Of a stretch of DNA of 64,000 bases, positions 10,401 to 20,825 are shown one piece after another. The position numbers were made by a program, and so were the translations under genes. The notes below the pieces were generated by a model. The model worked only from the letters and a program-made list of their open reading frames with translations, was not told where the DNA came from and did no database searches. This stretch comes from Diplonema papillatum (taxonomy: Eukaryota; Euglenozoa; Diplonemea; Diplonemida; Diplonemidae). The stretch lies in contig JAPJBO010000639.1 of the NCBI GenBank assembly GCA_030068145.1, forward strand, positions 62,001 to 126,000, in the 5' to 3' direction. Positions within the stretch are counted from its first letter, which is position 1; each line of letters begins with the position of its first letter.

Positions 10401-10765
10401 TGTTTTTTCGTCTGTTTTTTTTTTTTTTTTTTGAAAACATCCGACATTAAACCCACCTGCCCCTAGATCAAAAATCACCAAGGAAAGCCTGGGTGGTGTC
10501 GCCAAGACAAGAAGGGGTGGGTGGGGAGGGAAAAAGAAAAGATGGGGAAAAAAAATAGAGCATCAGGACGGTGCGTGGTTTGCGTGCTTGAGTGGGGTTT
10601 CTGGCTGCCTAGGAGGTTGCCACTGGGGTCGGTTTGAGGGGGGTAGTATTTGCTACCGCGCTGACCTTTTTCCGAGAAAGAGAGAGAGACAACAGACAAG
10701 CTCATGGAAGGGTCACCCGAGGATATGTCACATCAAGAGCAGGGGGGGGCGGGGGCGGGAGAGTA

Positions 10766-11142
10766 CACGGTGCACTAGTCATTTGATAAACAGCGTAATG
10801 ACTAGTCATATTACTACTGAAAAGTGCTTATAACCGACTAGTCATATTACTACTGAAGAGTGCTGACTACTGCAGTAGTAAGAATTACTCCTGCTGTAGT
10901 CATTCTTACGAGTGATTTCTACTGTTTCTTACAAGTGCTTACTGCATTTTGTGAAGGAATCCCTATACAGCGCGTACTTTTTCTTCCCACAAAACTTTAA
11001 CTCTAAAAGTGGACTCATTCACTTGTAAGAATGACTACTGCAGTCGTTATTCTTACTGCTGACAGTAGTCATATTATTAGATTTATGACTAGTACGATCG
11101 GTGGTAAGTGGCTGGTAAAAGGCATGAATAGTGCACCACGTA
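10766..11142 (+). mobile_element. Y-family foldback/TIR element
   Basis: The ends are inverted: CACGGTGCACTAGTCAT at the left and ATGAATAGTGCACCACGTAT at the right. The interior is rich in ACTACTGCAGTAGT palindromes and CATATTACTACTGAA. Copies occur at 37787-37945 (reverse, shortened) and 40412-40935 (interrupted by F). There is no coding capacity, so it is a non-autonomous element. Confidence 0.75.
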
Positions 11143-11302
11143 TACGGATATGTTCCCCCCCCCCCCCAACGACGGCAAGTGTCAGGCTAGCCCACCCGAA
11201 GGCGGTTGATTCCTTTTGACAGATTTTCTCTGCCAGCGGAAATTGATTGGGTTGCACGCTGCCAACGGCTAGTCCTTTTTTTTTTTTTCCCCCGGTACCA
11301 AC

Positions 11303-11626
11303 CAGGGGTTATTCTAATCCCCAGAATTCGGGAAATTCATGGTTGAAGAGTCTGGTTTTTTTTTTTTCCACGTTGAGCGAGGTTTTTTTGATGACCTGTA
11401 AGCCTGGTGTGCGACCGTTCGTGGGCGTGTTGCTGCTTCGCCACTTTGTTGTAGCCCACTTGTGGGTCTTGCGGGTCCTGTAGCCTCCGTGTCACTGGCC
11501 TTGCAAGCACAACAAGTTTTCACCAGAAACTCCTGTGGTTAAAAACCCCTTTTTAACCGGCCTGGTTTGAGAGAACTTTTCTTTTTGGTGAAGAACCCTT
11601 TTTTTAACCATGCAGGAAAATCCCTG
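11303..11626 (+). mobile_element. L-family hAT-type MITE with 8-bp target duplication
   Basis: The element starts CAGGGGTTATTCTAATCCCC and ends GCAGGAAAATCCCTG. The 8 bp GTACCAAC stands immediately on both sides (11295-11302 and 11627-11634). CAGGG termini with 8-bp duplications are the hAT hallmark. No transposase fits in 324 bp. The outer parts align with the longer element at 33402-34585. Confidence 0.9.
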
Positions 11627-12029
11627 GTACCAACAATCCTTTGGTCAACACAAGAAGAAGTGTGAAAACGGGAAGAAAAAAGAAGGGAAAAAGAGGGGGG
11701 GGGGGGGGGGGGGGGCCGAAACACATTCAAAAAGAAAACAACTTCTTCGCAACGGGCGTCTTCTGCGAGCCTCGAACTTGGAGGGAGAAAACACGTCGTG
11801 GACAAAGTTGAGATGGAGGGGGTTAGGGTTCTGTTGGAAAACAAAGGGCTCGCAGACTGAAATGCGTCCCAACACATGGCACGACCGGTTTACGAAAGAG
11901 GATCGCTCCAGTAATTCCGAACACCTGGTTACCGAGATAGGAACCAACGCTAGCAATAGCAGCGGTGTGTGGATGAAACAGGCCATTCGCGTGATAGCAC
12001 ACGACTTCAAGTCGGTGCAAGCCCGCAAG

Positions 12030-12285
12030 AGCTTCTGCCCTATCAGCTTTTGACGGTAGTGTAGTGGACTACCGTGGCTGTAACGGGTAACGGGGAACTA
12101 GGGTTCGATTCCGGAGAGGAAACCTGAGAAACGGCTACCACATCTAAGGATGGCACCAGGTACGCAAATTGCCCAAACGCAACACTGCTGAGGCAGCGAA
12201 GAGAAATAGCCGCGACACGTACTTAGTACGTGTTCGAAGTTAGAAGCAACGGATGATATTTAAACCTGGCAGCAATTTCTATCTC
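12030..12285 (+). rRNA. SSU (18S-type) rRNA fragment, divergent; pseudogene likely
   Basis: The run TTCTGCCCTATCAGCTTTTG, GGTAGTGTAGTGGACTACCG, AACGGGTAACGGGGAACTAG, GGGTTCGATTCCGGAGAGG, CCTGAGAAACGGCTACCACA and TCTAAGGATGGCACCAGG follows the standard eukaryotic SSU order for the region before the 530 loop. Homology weakens after about 12200 (GAGAAATAGCCGCG, ATATTTAAACC) and stops near 12285. Several universally conserved positions are changed. It ends abruptly at unrelated sequence. Confidence 0.8.
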
Positions 12286-12324
12286 TCTGAAGAACTGTCC
12301 AATGTGGCTTGAACCCACGCTCAT

Positions 12325-12815
12325 GACTACTGCGACTACGTCGTGTCGTCACTGTCTTTGACAGCTGTCGTTACATCCCCAGGACCTGGGGAGACGACGA
12401 GAACCGGATGATCCTCGAAGAGCTCTTCGGCGCCGCGTCGGCTTCCGACCTCCGGTTACCGTCGCGGAGCAACCTGTCACAGCGGCGGACGGGTCTGAAA
12501 CCGACCTCGTCAACAAGGTCTACCGATTCGACCTGCCGGCAAGTGAAAAGGGCAGAGACCTCGATGGCTTGAGGCAATGCAACGGGCAACGTGCAAGTAC
12601 GAAGCCCGCTGTGGAACTGAGACCGAGAAAGCTCGTGGAGGACACTCTGGCAGCAATTCCTACTACGACTACGTCGTGTCATCACCGTCTTTGACAGCTG
12701 TCGTTACATCCCCGGGACCTGGGGAGACAACGAGAACCTGATGATCCTCGAAGAGCTCCTCGGCGCTGCGTCGGCGCACAGCTTCCGACCTCCGGGTACC
12801 GTCGCGGAGCAAGCC
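12325..12815 (+). repeat. Duplicated ~145-bp segment inside the SSU fragments
   Basis: The segment with GACTACGTCGTGTC, CTTTGACAGCTGTCGTTACA, GGACCTGGGGAGAC, GATGATCCTCGAAGAGCTC and ACCGTCGCGGAGCAA occurs at 12327-12470 and again at 12660-12815. Unrelated sequence separates the two. Neither copy looks like rRNA. Confidence 0.85.
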
Positions 12816-12821
12816 AATGAA

Positions 12822-12872
12822 CACAATTGGTGGGCAAGTCTGGTGCCAGCGCCCGCGGCAATTCCAGCACCA
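12822..12872 (+). rRNA. SSU rRNA 530-loop fragment
   Basis: ACACAATTGGTGGGCAAGTC, TGGTGCCAGC and CGCGGCAATTCCAGC are the SSU 530-loop block, with small changes (GCCAGCGCCCGCGGCAA for the usual GCCAGCAGCCGCGGTAA). In a normal gene it follows the previous fragment after tens of bases; here about 540 bp intervene. Confidence 0.8.
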
Positions 12873-12877
12873 GTACA

Positions 12878-12925
12878 GCCACGGTAGTGTAGTGGACTAC
12901 CGTGGCTGTAACGGGTAGCGGGGCC
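12878..12925 (+). rRNA. Repeated SSU rRNA fragment
   Basis: CACGGTAGTGTAGTGGACTA, then CCGTGGCTGTAACGGGTAGC, is a second copy of the block at 12052-12095. It is placed directly after the 530-loop piece, so the rRNA order is scrambled. Confidence 0.8.
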
Positions 12926-13107
12926 ATAGAGCGCACGAACTCCTTCGCCGCAAACCCCAATGGTTGCAGGTGCAAACCTGGGTCACTAGCATTCGAGATG
13001 TGATCGCACGATGCTGCAGCAGTTAAAGATGACATGCGTTCACCAGTTATTGCGACATGTTGTCAACAATACCAGGAGGGGTCGTGCGGTGCCTTCTCTT
13101 CTGTTTT

Positions 13108-13190
13108 TTGTGTTTCCGACGATCCCGAATGGACGTACAGATTGGTGTCTTTCGACCTTTTGTATGCTTGTGGAGTTCAGCAGTTTTCTT
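13108..13190 (-). mobile_element. B-family: truncated LINE 3' end
   Basis: TTGTGTTTCCGACGATCCCG, GAATGGACGTACAGATTGGT and GTCTTTCGACCTTTTGTATG match the 3' UTR of the LINE remnants at 22833 and 25055. On the minus strand it ends in an A run. Region 13190-13750 shows nothing further. Confidence 0.75.
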
Positions 13191-13756
13191 TTGGTAACTG
13201 AGGGGGAAAATGCCTTACGCACTGACCACAAGCCGGACCAAACTTGCGAGTGTGGGACTGCCGCTTTTTCTGGCGGGATTTACCCACTAAAAACCTTTTT
13301 TTTTTGACCCGAAGGTCGGGCGGGGGGGTGGGGTGGGGGCGCAAATCTAGCACGCGAACCGCCGTGCCGGCCGGGCATGGCAAAACAAACAGTGTCCGCA
13401 AACCGGTGTTGCGCTTCAACCCTTTTTGTAGGCAGCTGTTCTTCGTGGTTGGACAAGTCACGTCGTGCGGCCGATCCTTCGCGTTCTGCGAGAGGGGAGA
13501 GTGGCAAAATGATACAGGCGTGATCCCTAAAACGAGCAAACCCGCGGCTCACTGGCTTCAACACCTTCGTTTTCATGCGCGGGAAGGCAGGTATCGCGTG
13601 TTGGTTGGTTGCTGAAAAGGGGGAGAAAGGACGACGTAAATGAAGTGGCACAATGTGCGGGGGGGGAATGGGGGGAAAATCTTAGTTTCGTGTTCAGGCG
13701 GGCGGGGGGGGGGGTGCTCAATCACACTTCCGGCGCGAGTACGAAACATTTTTTCA

Positions 13757-13850
13757 AAGTGTAAGCTCACTTAGAGATCCGGGGTTTCATTGTCTCCGGG
13801 TGACCATTGTCGTAAAGGTTCCATTAAGATAGCGGATACTACGTTCCGAA
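13757..13850 (+). repeat. A-family element (3434-type)
   Basis: GTGTAAGCTCACTTAGAGAT, TGTCTCCGGGTGACCATTGT, CGTAAAGGTTCC. Confidence 0.65.
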
Positions 13851-13886
13851 CCTCTATCGACAGAGAAGCGAGCTTCAGGCTCTAGA

Positions 13887-14220
13887 AGGACCCTAAAAGG
13901 ACCCTAAAAGGACCCTAAAAGGACCCTAAAAGGACCCTAAAAGGACCCTAAAAGGACCCTAAAAGGACCCTAAAAGGACCCTAAAAGGACCCTAAAAGGA
14001 CCCTAAAAGGACCCTAAAAGGACCCTAAAAGGACCCTAAAAGGACCCTAAAAGGACCCTAAAAGGACCCTAAAAGGACCCTAAAAGGACCCTAAAAGGAC
14101 CCTAAAAGGACCCTAAAAGGACCCTAACAGGACCCTAAAAGGACCCTAAAAGGACCCTAAAAGGACCCTAAAAGGACCCTAAAAGGACCCTAAAAGGACC
14201 CTAAAAGGACCCTAAAAGGA
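13887..14220 (+). repeat. 11-bp minisatellite AGGACCCTAAA, about 30 copies
   Basis: Nearly perfect tandem array of AGGACCCTAAA with one visible variant (CTAACAGG near 14128). Each unit carries CCCTAAA. A decayed patch of the same unit occurs at 19495-19570. Confidence 0.97.
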
Positions 14221-14522
14221 CACCAACAGACTGCAGCCACAGTCTGTGTTAATAGGACCTCGTGTTCTTTCGGCAGTCCTTGAGGACACCCACGGAAGCC
14301 TTCGCCAGAGCTTTCTCCCGAAGACTGGGCGAGTTCACCCGTCACGAGGTCTGCGGTAGTGGCAGTACGTAGGCTGGTGCGTGTGGCTGGGTTGCCCTTT
14401 GCCCGGACCATTCGACCTATTTTAGAGCACGTTCTCGCTTCCTATGTGTCTATGAGCCGGTCCGTCCCTAGTCATTTCCGGGGGTTCGGTCGGAATGCGA
14501 TCTCGTTTTTTTGGAGAAGTTG

Positions 14523-14580
14523 TTTTAGAGTGAAAGTTCGCTTGAAACTCCGGTTTTGAAGTCTCCGGGGAAGACAATTC
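14523..14580 (+). repeat. A-family element
   Basis: TTTAGAGTGAAAGTTCGCTT, GAAACTCCGG, AAGTCTCCGGGGAAG. A long T run follows at 14631-14676. Region 14680-15090 holds nothing recognised. Confidence 0.7.
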
Positions 14581-14629
14581 TGTGTGCTCTGACCTGGATG
14601 CGCGCGTTGTGGTTTCAGACTGTTTTTTG

Positions 14630-14676
<47 letters not shown>

Positions 14677-15091
14677 CGATTGGGCGGCTCAGCCGCGGCT
14701 ATTCACAAAATACAACATCGCTTCCTCCGTTACTTCCTTCCCCCTTTTTTTTGGCATCGTCTCATGTACTCAGATTCATCAGGGGTGCCTGGTGCTTATT
14801 TCGACGAGGGGCGGGGGGTGCTTGCCGGTCCTCCTATTTTCTGGCTCCGTCTGCTGCTTCGTCTGTCGCGCGAAGGTAGAAAGGTCAGGCAGGCAGTGAT
14901 TCTGGTGCGTTCGTCACAATCGTCGTGCCGCCTCAGGACACGGCTCCAGAAAAGGAGGCAAGAGTTGGTGGGCAAGCGAGGTGAGAAGCTACGATGTTTT
15001 CGGATAGTGACGGGGTTATTAACCTTGTGCAAGTGCTAGGTATTCGTCGGATATATGAATCTTCTAAGATCTGTGATCTTATACGACAAGA

Positions 15092-15668
15092 AGTCCTCGA
15101 CGTAGCTGCTCTGACTCCGAATGGAAGGGAGGAAATAGAGAGTTGCAGGTAAGCCGGTCCATCCCCTCCGGATAGACTGTGATAGACAGAAGAATGCAGC
15201 TCCAGGCAATTCTGTGCAGCTCTAGGGGATAGGGATGGACCTGATAGACTGTGGTGGACCTCGATTCGCTACAATGAACAGCGGCAGGCTATTCGATGCA
15301 GTTCCAGGATAGGGATGGACCGGCTTAGCTACAGGGGCAAATACAATACAAACACGATCTGGTTTGTTCTTCGCGTACACAGAAATTGTCGCGAGGACTT
15401 ATGCAGAGTGGAATTGTTTATTGTGCTATGAGGGCGAACACCCATACACACCCGTTCAGAATGATGGTCCAAGTGAAGCACCGTGTGTTGTTTTCTCACT
15501 CGGGAATTTTGACTTGTTGTGTTGTGTGTCTTGTCGTGTAGGAGTAGACCCGCGTGACCTCACGTCCGTGCAACACGTGGTTCGGTAGTTACAGCACTTG
15601 GGATCCCTTCGGTTCTTTGTCTGGCAGCTTTGTCGAGCATTTCCTTCCAAACTGGTGCTTATGTAAAA
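15092..15668 (+). mobile_element. C-family retroposon interrupted by a small MITE
   Basis: The C 5' end is at 15092-15140 (CTCGACGTAGCTGCTCTGAC). The body resumes at 15334 (GGGGCAAATACAATACAAAC) and ends CTTATGTAAAAGAAG at about 15668. The break is the TIR element at 15144-15333. An extra ~100 bp (15375-15478) lies before CACCGTGTGTTG. Confidence 0.75.
15144..15333. mobile_element. 190-bp MITE with 22-bp TIRs
   Basis: The left end TGCAGGTAAGCCGGTCCATC (15144 on) and the reverse complement of the right end (TGTAGCTAAGCCGGTCCATC) differ at two positions in 22. Internal direct repeats read GGATAGGGATGGACC and GATAGACTGT. It sits inside a C element, so it is the younger insertion. Confidence 0.8.
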
Positions 15669-15881
15669 GAAGAAAGTGCATGAAAAATGCCATGGGCACA
15701 GATGATTGTCGGTCCTCGGGGATATCGGGATTGGATAGAGAGTGCATGGGGATGGACGGTGGAACTTGGTTCTGTGTGTTGGTTCTATGTGTTGGCAGAA
15801 CTCTGCCTTTCGGGCTTTTGTGCTTGTTTGTGGAGGGGGGGGGAGCGGGGAGTCGGGAATGGGGTGATCCACCTACTTTTT

Positions 15882-16212
15882 TAGCGTTATTTGTGGATTA
15901 GAAGCAGGGCATTCGCTTGGTCTCCGGCCCATTTTTCAAATTTGGACCGCTAACGGCTTTTTGCGTCCTCACTCAGGAATTGGCTCAACACAGCACGACG
16001 CGACGTGTCTTCACGACAATGCTGGGACCTGAGTGCCTCAGATTGCGCATTGGCCACCTCTGCCGGGGGCCTGGGTGATGGTACAGGGCCATTTTTTTTT
16101 TTTTTTTTTTTTTTCATTTTTCTCGCCGGCTTTTCCACATTTGGACTGACAGTCCAAATGTGGATATAGATGGCTAATCCCCGGTTAGAAGGTCGGTATT
16201 TTACAGTCTCCG
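15882..16212 (+). repeat. A-prime, W and X repeats in sequence
   Basis: GCGTTATTTGTGGATTAGAAG (15884), then W uninterrupted (15900-16055), then X (16048-16190) with the palindrome CCACATTTGGACT-GAC-AGTCCAAATGTGG, then a second A-prime piece with TTTTACAGTCTCCGGG (16190-16208). Confidence 0.65.
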
Positions 16213-18560
16213 GGTTTTAGAGTGAAAGGTTTTAGCAGAAGTCTTCACAGAACTTCAGATCGATACGTCTTCTTGTTGCGTTAGTGATTGGTCGATTGGT
16301 CGTGTGTTTGAGGTGTGAGAGTGCATGAGTAGGAACCCGACATGTATCCCGTAAGCGGCACACATTCCGGACCCCAGGGTTCTCAAAGCGGTTCACGGGC
16401 CCACCTGCTGGAGGAAGGTTGGAAAAGGTTTTGGGGGTCTCCGGCCTTACACAACTTGTTGCAACTTCTCAAAACTTTGCAGAGCTTTGAGAACTCTGCA
16501 GAACTATGGGCCAATACTTGATTGTGAAAAAAAAAGAACCCCAACTGGTGTGATCCATATGCCCGGTGCAAACCCGGCACAAACCCGGCACAAACCCGGA
16601 AAAACTCAAGGGGGGTCCGATTTTTTATTTTGCACCACCCCTTCAGGTTATGGCAGGTGATCGCTGCAATCAAGCTAAACCGACTGCACCAGGGTCCTGT
16701 CGAGTAAAACCAACACCAATTAATATGTAAGGCGGCACCGAAAGTGTAGGTCCACCGCAGAAGGTACCCGGAATGCTTTGCCATTGCAGCGCTGAATACA
16801 GACAGGAACCACTATTTTCCAAAGCCTCCAGAGGGCAAGCCCGGTTGTGCTTGACGCAACGGACTACAACCGACCACCAGCCAGCAATTGCCTCTCAAAC
16901 TCTCCTGATACTACGGGAACCGAGGAGCCTAGTACAAGCAGATTAACCCTCTGCCCTCGCTGTTTCCAAATGAAGCATCATTTCCAAATTCGTGTGTCAT
17001 GCTGGCTCTTGCCGGATGCTAGCGAGCGAGCGTTACTTCACCACCGCGCCGTAGCCTCCCTTGTGCCCTGGGTTCCATGATTGGCTGTTCTCGGCCGGTA
17101 TGCCCGAGTCGGTGGTTCTTCAATTGTTGAACCCCAACGTCCGGGTCTGCCACTGGTGCGGCCCCGTTTCTCCGCTCCTCTGTCTCTTCTGCTTCACCCC
17201 ATGCTTCCATCCGGGCCTGCCTGCGCTTCCAGTCCGCTGGGTATTGTTCCTGGGGGTGAATCTTCCATTTCGGGTTCCCGTTTTCGAGCGACCTGCCTGA
17301 GGTACGGCACGCTCTCTCGCTTGCCATCTTGCCTGCTCGTAGAACGGCCTCGAATTCCCTGCATTTGCGGCACTCATCGTCTGCATCGATGTTCTGCATC
17401 CGCGGTACGTGCTTACTTTTCAGTCGACAACTACTGCTCCCGACACATTGAGCTAATGCTAACTCCACTGCAGAACGAGTGGTGACCTGTCTCTGGTAAT
17501 TGCGTGACGCTTGTTTGCACGCAGTTGCGCGTCCACGAACGCCACGCACCCATGCTCGGTAGCCATTCCTCCCAGCTGCCGGGGTTGTTGGTACCCGCAT
17601 TTTGGAGTGCATCGAAACCCCTGCAGAGCTCAAACAGCGGCTTGGTCAGCCACAGTTTGAAAGGATGCGGACCCAAAGGTAGCAGTCTGCTCAGGCCATC
17701 TTAAGCCATCCGACAGCACCTAGGCGAGGGAAAACCGGTTGTACTTGATGGGCGGGGAACCCGCCCGTCCGAACCGCTTGTTGCCGACTTCTGTTCCGCT
17801 GGCACAGCCGAGCGGGTTGAGCGTGGGAACTTCTGTCCCTCGTTCTGATCCGATGGAGATGCTGCTCCCCTTTCCGTTTTCCAAGCTACGGAAGGGGCCT
17901 CAAACCGACAAAATATTCACGATACCGAAGCCCGTAGGCTGAACATGACAGAAGGGCGAGGGACCGCAAAGAGCGGGACAAACCCCCACGAGCACCAGAC
18001 GATCATGAAACGTGGCAAAATCCACCGCGAAGCCTGAAATCTCCACGACCAAGGTTGCTAGCGGGTGCTGGGGAGACAAAAATAAAAAACCCGGACCCCC
18101 CCCCCGGCACAAACCCGGCACAAACCCGGAAAAACTCCAGGGTGGATCACACCACCAACAAAAAAAAAAAACTTCCAGCAACAGCAACCGACAAGGGTTG
18201 CACCGACGGAAGCGCGGAAAAGGTGACCCTTCTGAAGTCGCGTAGCAAAAAGCTGGCATAGTGGGGTACTCATGACTCCCCACTGACGCAACAACACCAA
18301 CGCGGAAACGCAACCCGAAGCGGACCTCCCAGGGCAGGGGGGGAACCTGCGGCAGTGAAGTAACGAAGCTCATCCGAGTGTCCGATGAAACCCCTTGTCA
18401 ACCCAACGACGCGCGTGCGAAAAGTCGGACGCTAGCGTCTGTCAAGAGGATGGTGAGATGAGAGGCATCGGCTCACTCTATCAACGGACCATACCACTAA
18501 AGGAACAAGAAGATGAAAAGTCGTGAAGATTTCTACTAAACAGTAGGTGGATCACCCCAC
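16213..18560. other. Stretch without a recognised gene
   Basis: Only local structure is visible: CACAAACCCGG triplets at 16566-16605 and again at 18105-18130. A minus-strand open frame over 17019-17633 contains DDECRKCREFEAVLRAGK, and other frames are open too. I recognise no family and cannot choose a frame. Confidence 0.4.
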
Positions 18561-18639
18561 GGTGATCCTCTTTTTCAAGACGTGCGGTCTGCTGCTTTTT
18601 TTTCCCCCCTTGCATTTTTCAGAGTGGAAAAAAAAAATG

Positions 18640-18783
18640 GATCTGGCGCTTTGCATTTTTGTTTGTGCGCACTTCCTTCAAACCTGTTTTTTTGTTTCAT
18701 TTAACAAGAGTGAGGACAGTATGCTGCCAAACAATCGGTTTTTGCGCGTGACAAAAATTGCATTTGTTGGACACAAAAGATCG
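18640..18783 (+). mobile_element. E-family variant
   Basis: TCTGGCGCTTTGCATTTTTG, TTTGTGCGCACTTCCTTCAA, then GTATGCTGCCAAACAATCGG and GCATTTGTTGGACACAAAAGA. It matches the copy at 51066-51195 and differs from the main E type in the middle. Confidence 0.65.
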
Positions 18784-18975
18784 CTTGAGCCTACGCGGGT
18801 TTTTCAGAGTGAATCGTTCACATTCGAGACTTCGGAATGCTTGCGATCTTCGGGAGGCAAGGACCTTCTGCGAAATTGGGGGGGGTTGTGTGTGTGGAAA
18901 TTGGGGGGGGGGGGAACTTAGTGTGTTCTGCCTCTCATGCATGTTTGATGCTAGCATCAAGTCTTCGAAGAAAGT

Positions 18976-19182
18976 GTAAAACCGTACACCGCGAGAGTAG
19001 GAGAAAGTAGAAAGGGAAACTAGAGTTTTCGTTGGCCGACATAATGTTTTTCGTTGACCGCACTACCCTGAGCCCGAATCCTGGACGTGGTTTCAGGTGG
19101 CAAATTTGCAAATGATCATTATCCGAAGGTTCTACTTGGGCGGTTCAGTTTCTTCACATTGCATGAGGTTAAAATAAAATAG
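18976..19182 (+). mobile_element. K-family repeat
   Basis: AACCGTACACCGCGAGAGTA, GACCGCACTACCCTGAGCCC, GGTTTCAGGTGGCAAATTTG and TTGCATGAGGTTAAAATAAA. Aligns with 38438-38622 and 41670-41820. The tail is A-rich. Confidence 0.75.
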
Positions 19183-19284
19183 GGGAAAGGGGGGGCAGGA
19201 CTGCCAACTTAAAGGCAACCACTTTTAGCCCACTTTTAGCGTTGTTTTGTTCTTCCCCCCCCCCCCCCCCTCCCGGCCCGAACC

Positions 19285-19570
19285 ACAGGCCTACACAGAT
19301 CAAGTGGCTACCGATGTTTCGAACCAGAGCATGAAGATTCAAACCAAAGCATCAAGAAGCGGTGTGTCTTCGGGCTTGGCGCTTGCGCTGCACGCTAGAG
19401 AGAGTCAGCCACACGCATGGCAGAACGGACTGGTGCCTAAAATTGGTCTCGGCACATAAGAAATGGCCGAATGTGGCCCAAACAAGAAGCACGGACCCTA
19501 AAAGGACCCTAAAAGGACCCTGAAAGAACCCCAAAAGGACCTAAAGGACGCTGAAAGGACCCTAAAAGGG
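19285..19570. repeat. Diverged H-family copy followed by decayed 11-bp minisatellite
   Basis: ATCAAGTGGCTACCGATGTT, GGGCTTGGCGCTTGCGCTG and GCAGAACGGACTG resemble H (26335, 34782). Irregular AGGACCCTAAA units follow at 19495-19570. Region 19570-20200 shows no gene. Confidence 0.6.
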
Positions 19571-20206
19571 TGGTCGCAATGACGCCCGACTAGCACTCAA
19601 CCCCACAGGTACTGGAACAATCTGGAATCCCGAAGGTTGAGGCGCCGCGGCTGACCGTCACTCTCTAGCCCCCTGGGAGCGAACCTCTTTTTTTTAAGAG
19701 TTTTTTGACTGCTTTTGTTCTTGCTTAGGGGTTCTCGCTTTTTTTGGTTGGTTCAAAACTGTCCCACACTAACAAAACTCTCCCGCCTCCCTCATCTGAC
19801 AGATGATAGCACTGGGTCACGCGAGGAGAAAAAAAAAAGAAAGAACGTTTGGTGTTACCCACAATGCTGAATATAGAAGTTTGATAGAAGTTGTATGGAG
19901 TAGGGGGTGTCACTTTTTATTGTTATAATGATGGTGCACAACGCTGACGTTTTCTTGAGCCGAACTCCCGTTTTCTGCGCGCAAGCCCAACTGCGGTTGT
20001 GGTTCGCGCTGCACGCGGCCCTTTGGACCCATTTCGGGCGAGGTAAAGACACTGGCCTTGCCAACACCTCCAGTACTTTCTGACCTCCTGTGATGCTCAT
20101 CTTGGCAAGGGGCCAATGTGCAAGCGACCTTGCGTTTCTTGTGCTGATGCACTGGATGGCTCGCCTCGGCCTTCCCTGCCACCAGCTCACAAGGGTGTTG
20201 TCCTGG

Positions 20207-20302
20207 CGGCTGGCTGGGCAGCTGGCTGGGCGACTGGCTGTGCGACTGGCTGGGCGACTGGCTGGGCGACTGGCTGGGCGACTGGCTGGGCGACTGGCTC
20301 CG
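20207..20302 (+). repeat. 12-bp tandem repeat TGGGCGACTGGC, about 8 copies
   Basis: Regular 12-bp units with GCAGCTGGC and TGCGACTGG variants. Being a multiple of three, it keeps several frames open, which explains the SQSPSQ-like and GRLA-like peptides. From 20300 to 20820 nothing is recognised. Confidence 0.95.
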
Positions 20303-20825
20303 TTTTGCATCACAGCCGCGCCAAAACGACGGGGCCACCGGCGTTGCTGACGTGGTCACCGTATTTCAAAACAGCCGCGGCAATCCCGACATGCACTGCT
20401 CGTAAGCGTCCAGTGCTATCTGGGAGAGGACTGGTGCGGCTTCTGCTGCCATCTTTCCTTGTTTCAGCATAACTTTGTTCACGATCATCGTGAACGTACA
20501 TGACATTGTTATGCGCAGATTTGTTCCTTCCCTGGTTCATCCATTTAACCCCTTAACTCCAGGCTCTCAACTTTTCCCTAGTTATTTGGTCGAAATCCAA
20601 GCATAAAAGTTCGGCCCCCTCCTTAGCGGTCTCGAGGCCTTCGAGGGTGCATTTGAAGCTTGTGTGATATTTTTGCAACTGAGCTCTTCGCATTTGAGAG
20701 TTTTCCGTCTGGCTTACACACGGTGGCCCTCAGGACAGGATGTCTGTCGAGCATCGAGCCTGTCCTGAGCTTCTGGATTGGTTAGGGCCTTTTGCCCACC
20801 CCCGGCCACCCGACCAGCATTTTAG

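Noticed and set aside
17019..17633. 204-codon minus-strand frame
   Set aside because: No recognised family and several other frames are open over the same stretch; not called as a gene.
18490..18510. GACCATACCACTA resembling 5S rRNA
   Set aside because: Only about 13 nt match; no 5S box A/C promoter or flanking stem.
20090..20472. Frames with GRLA / WATG repeats
   Set aside because: Translation of the 12-bp tandem repeat.
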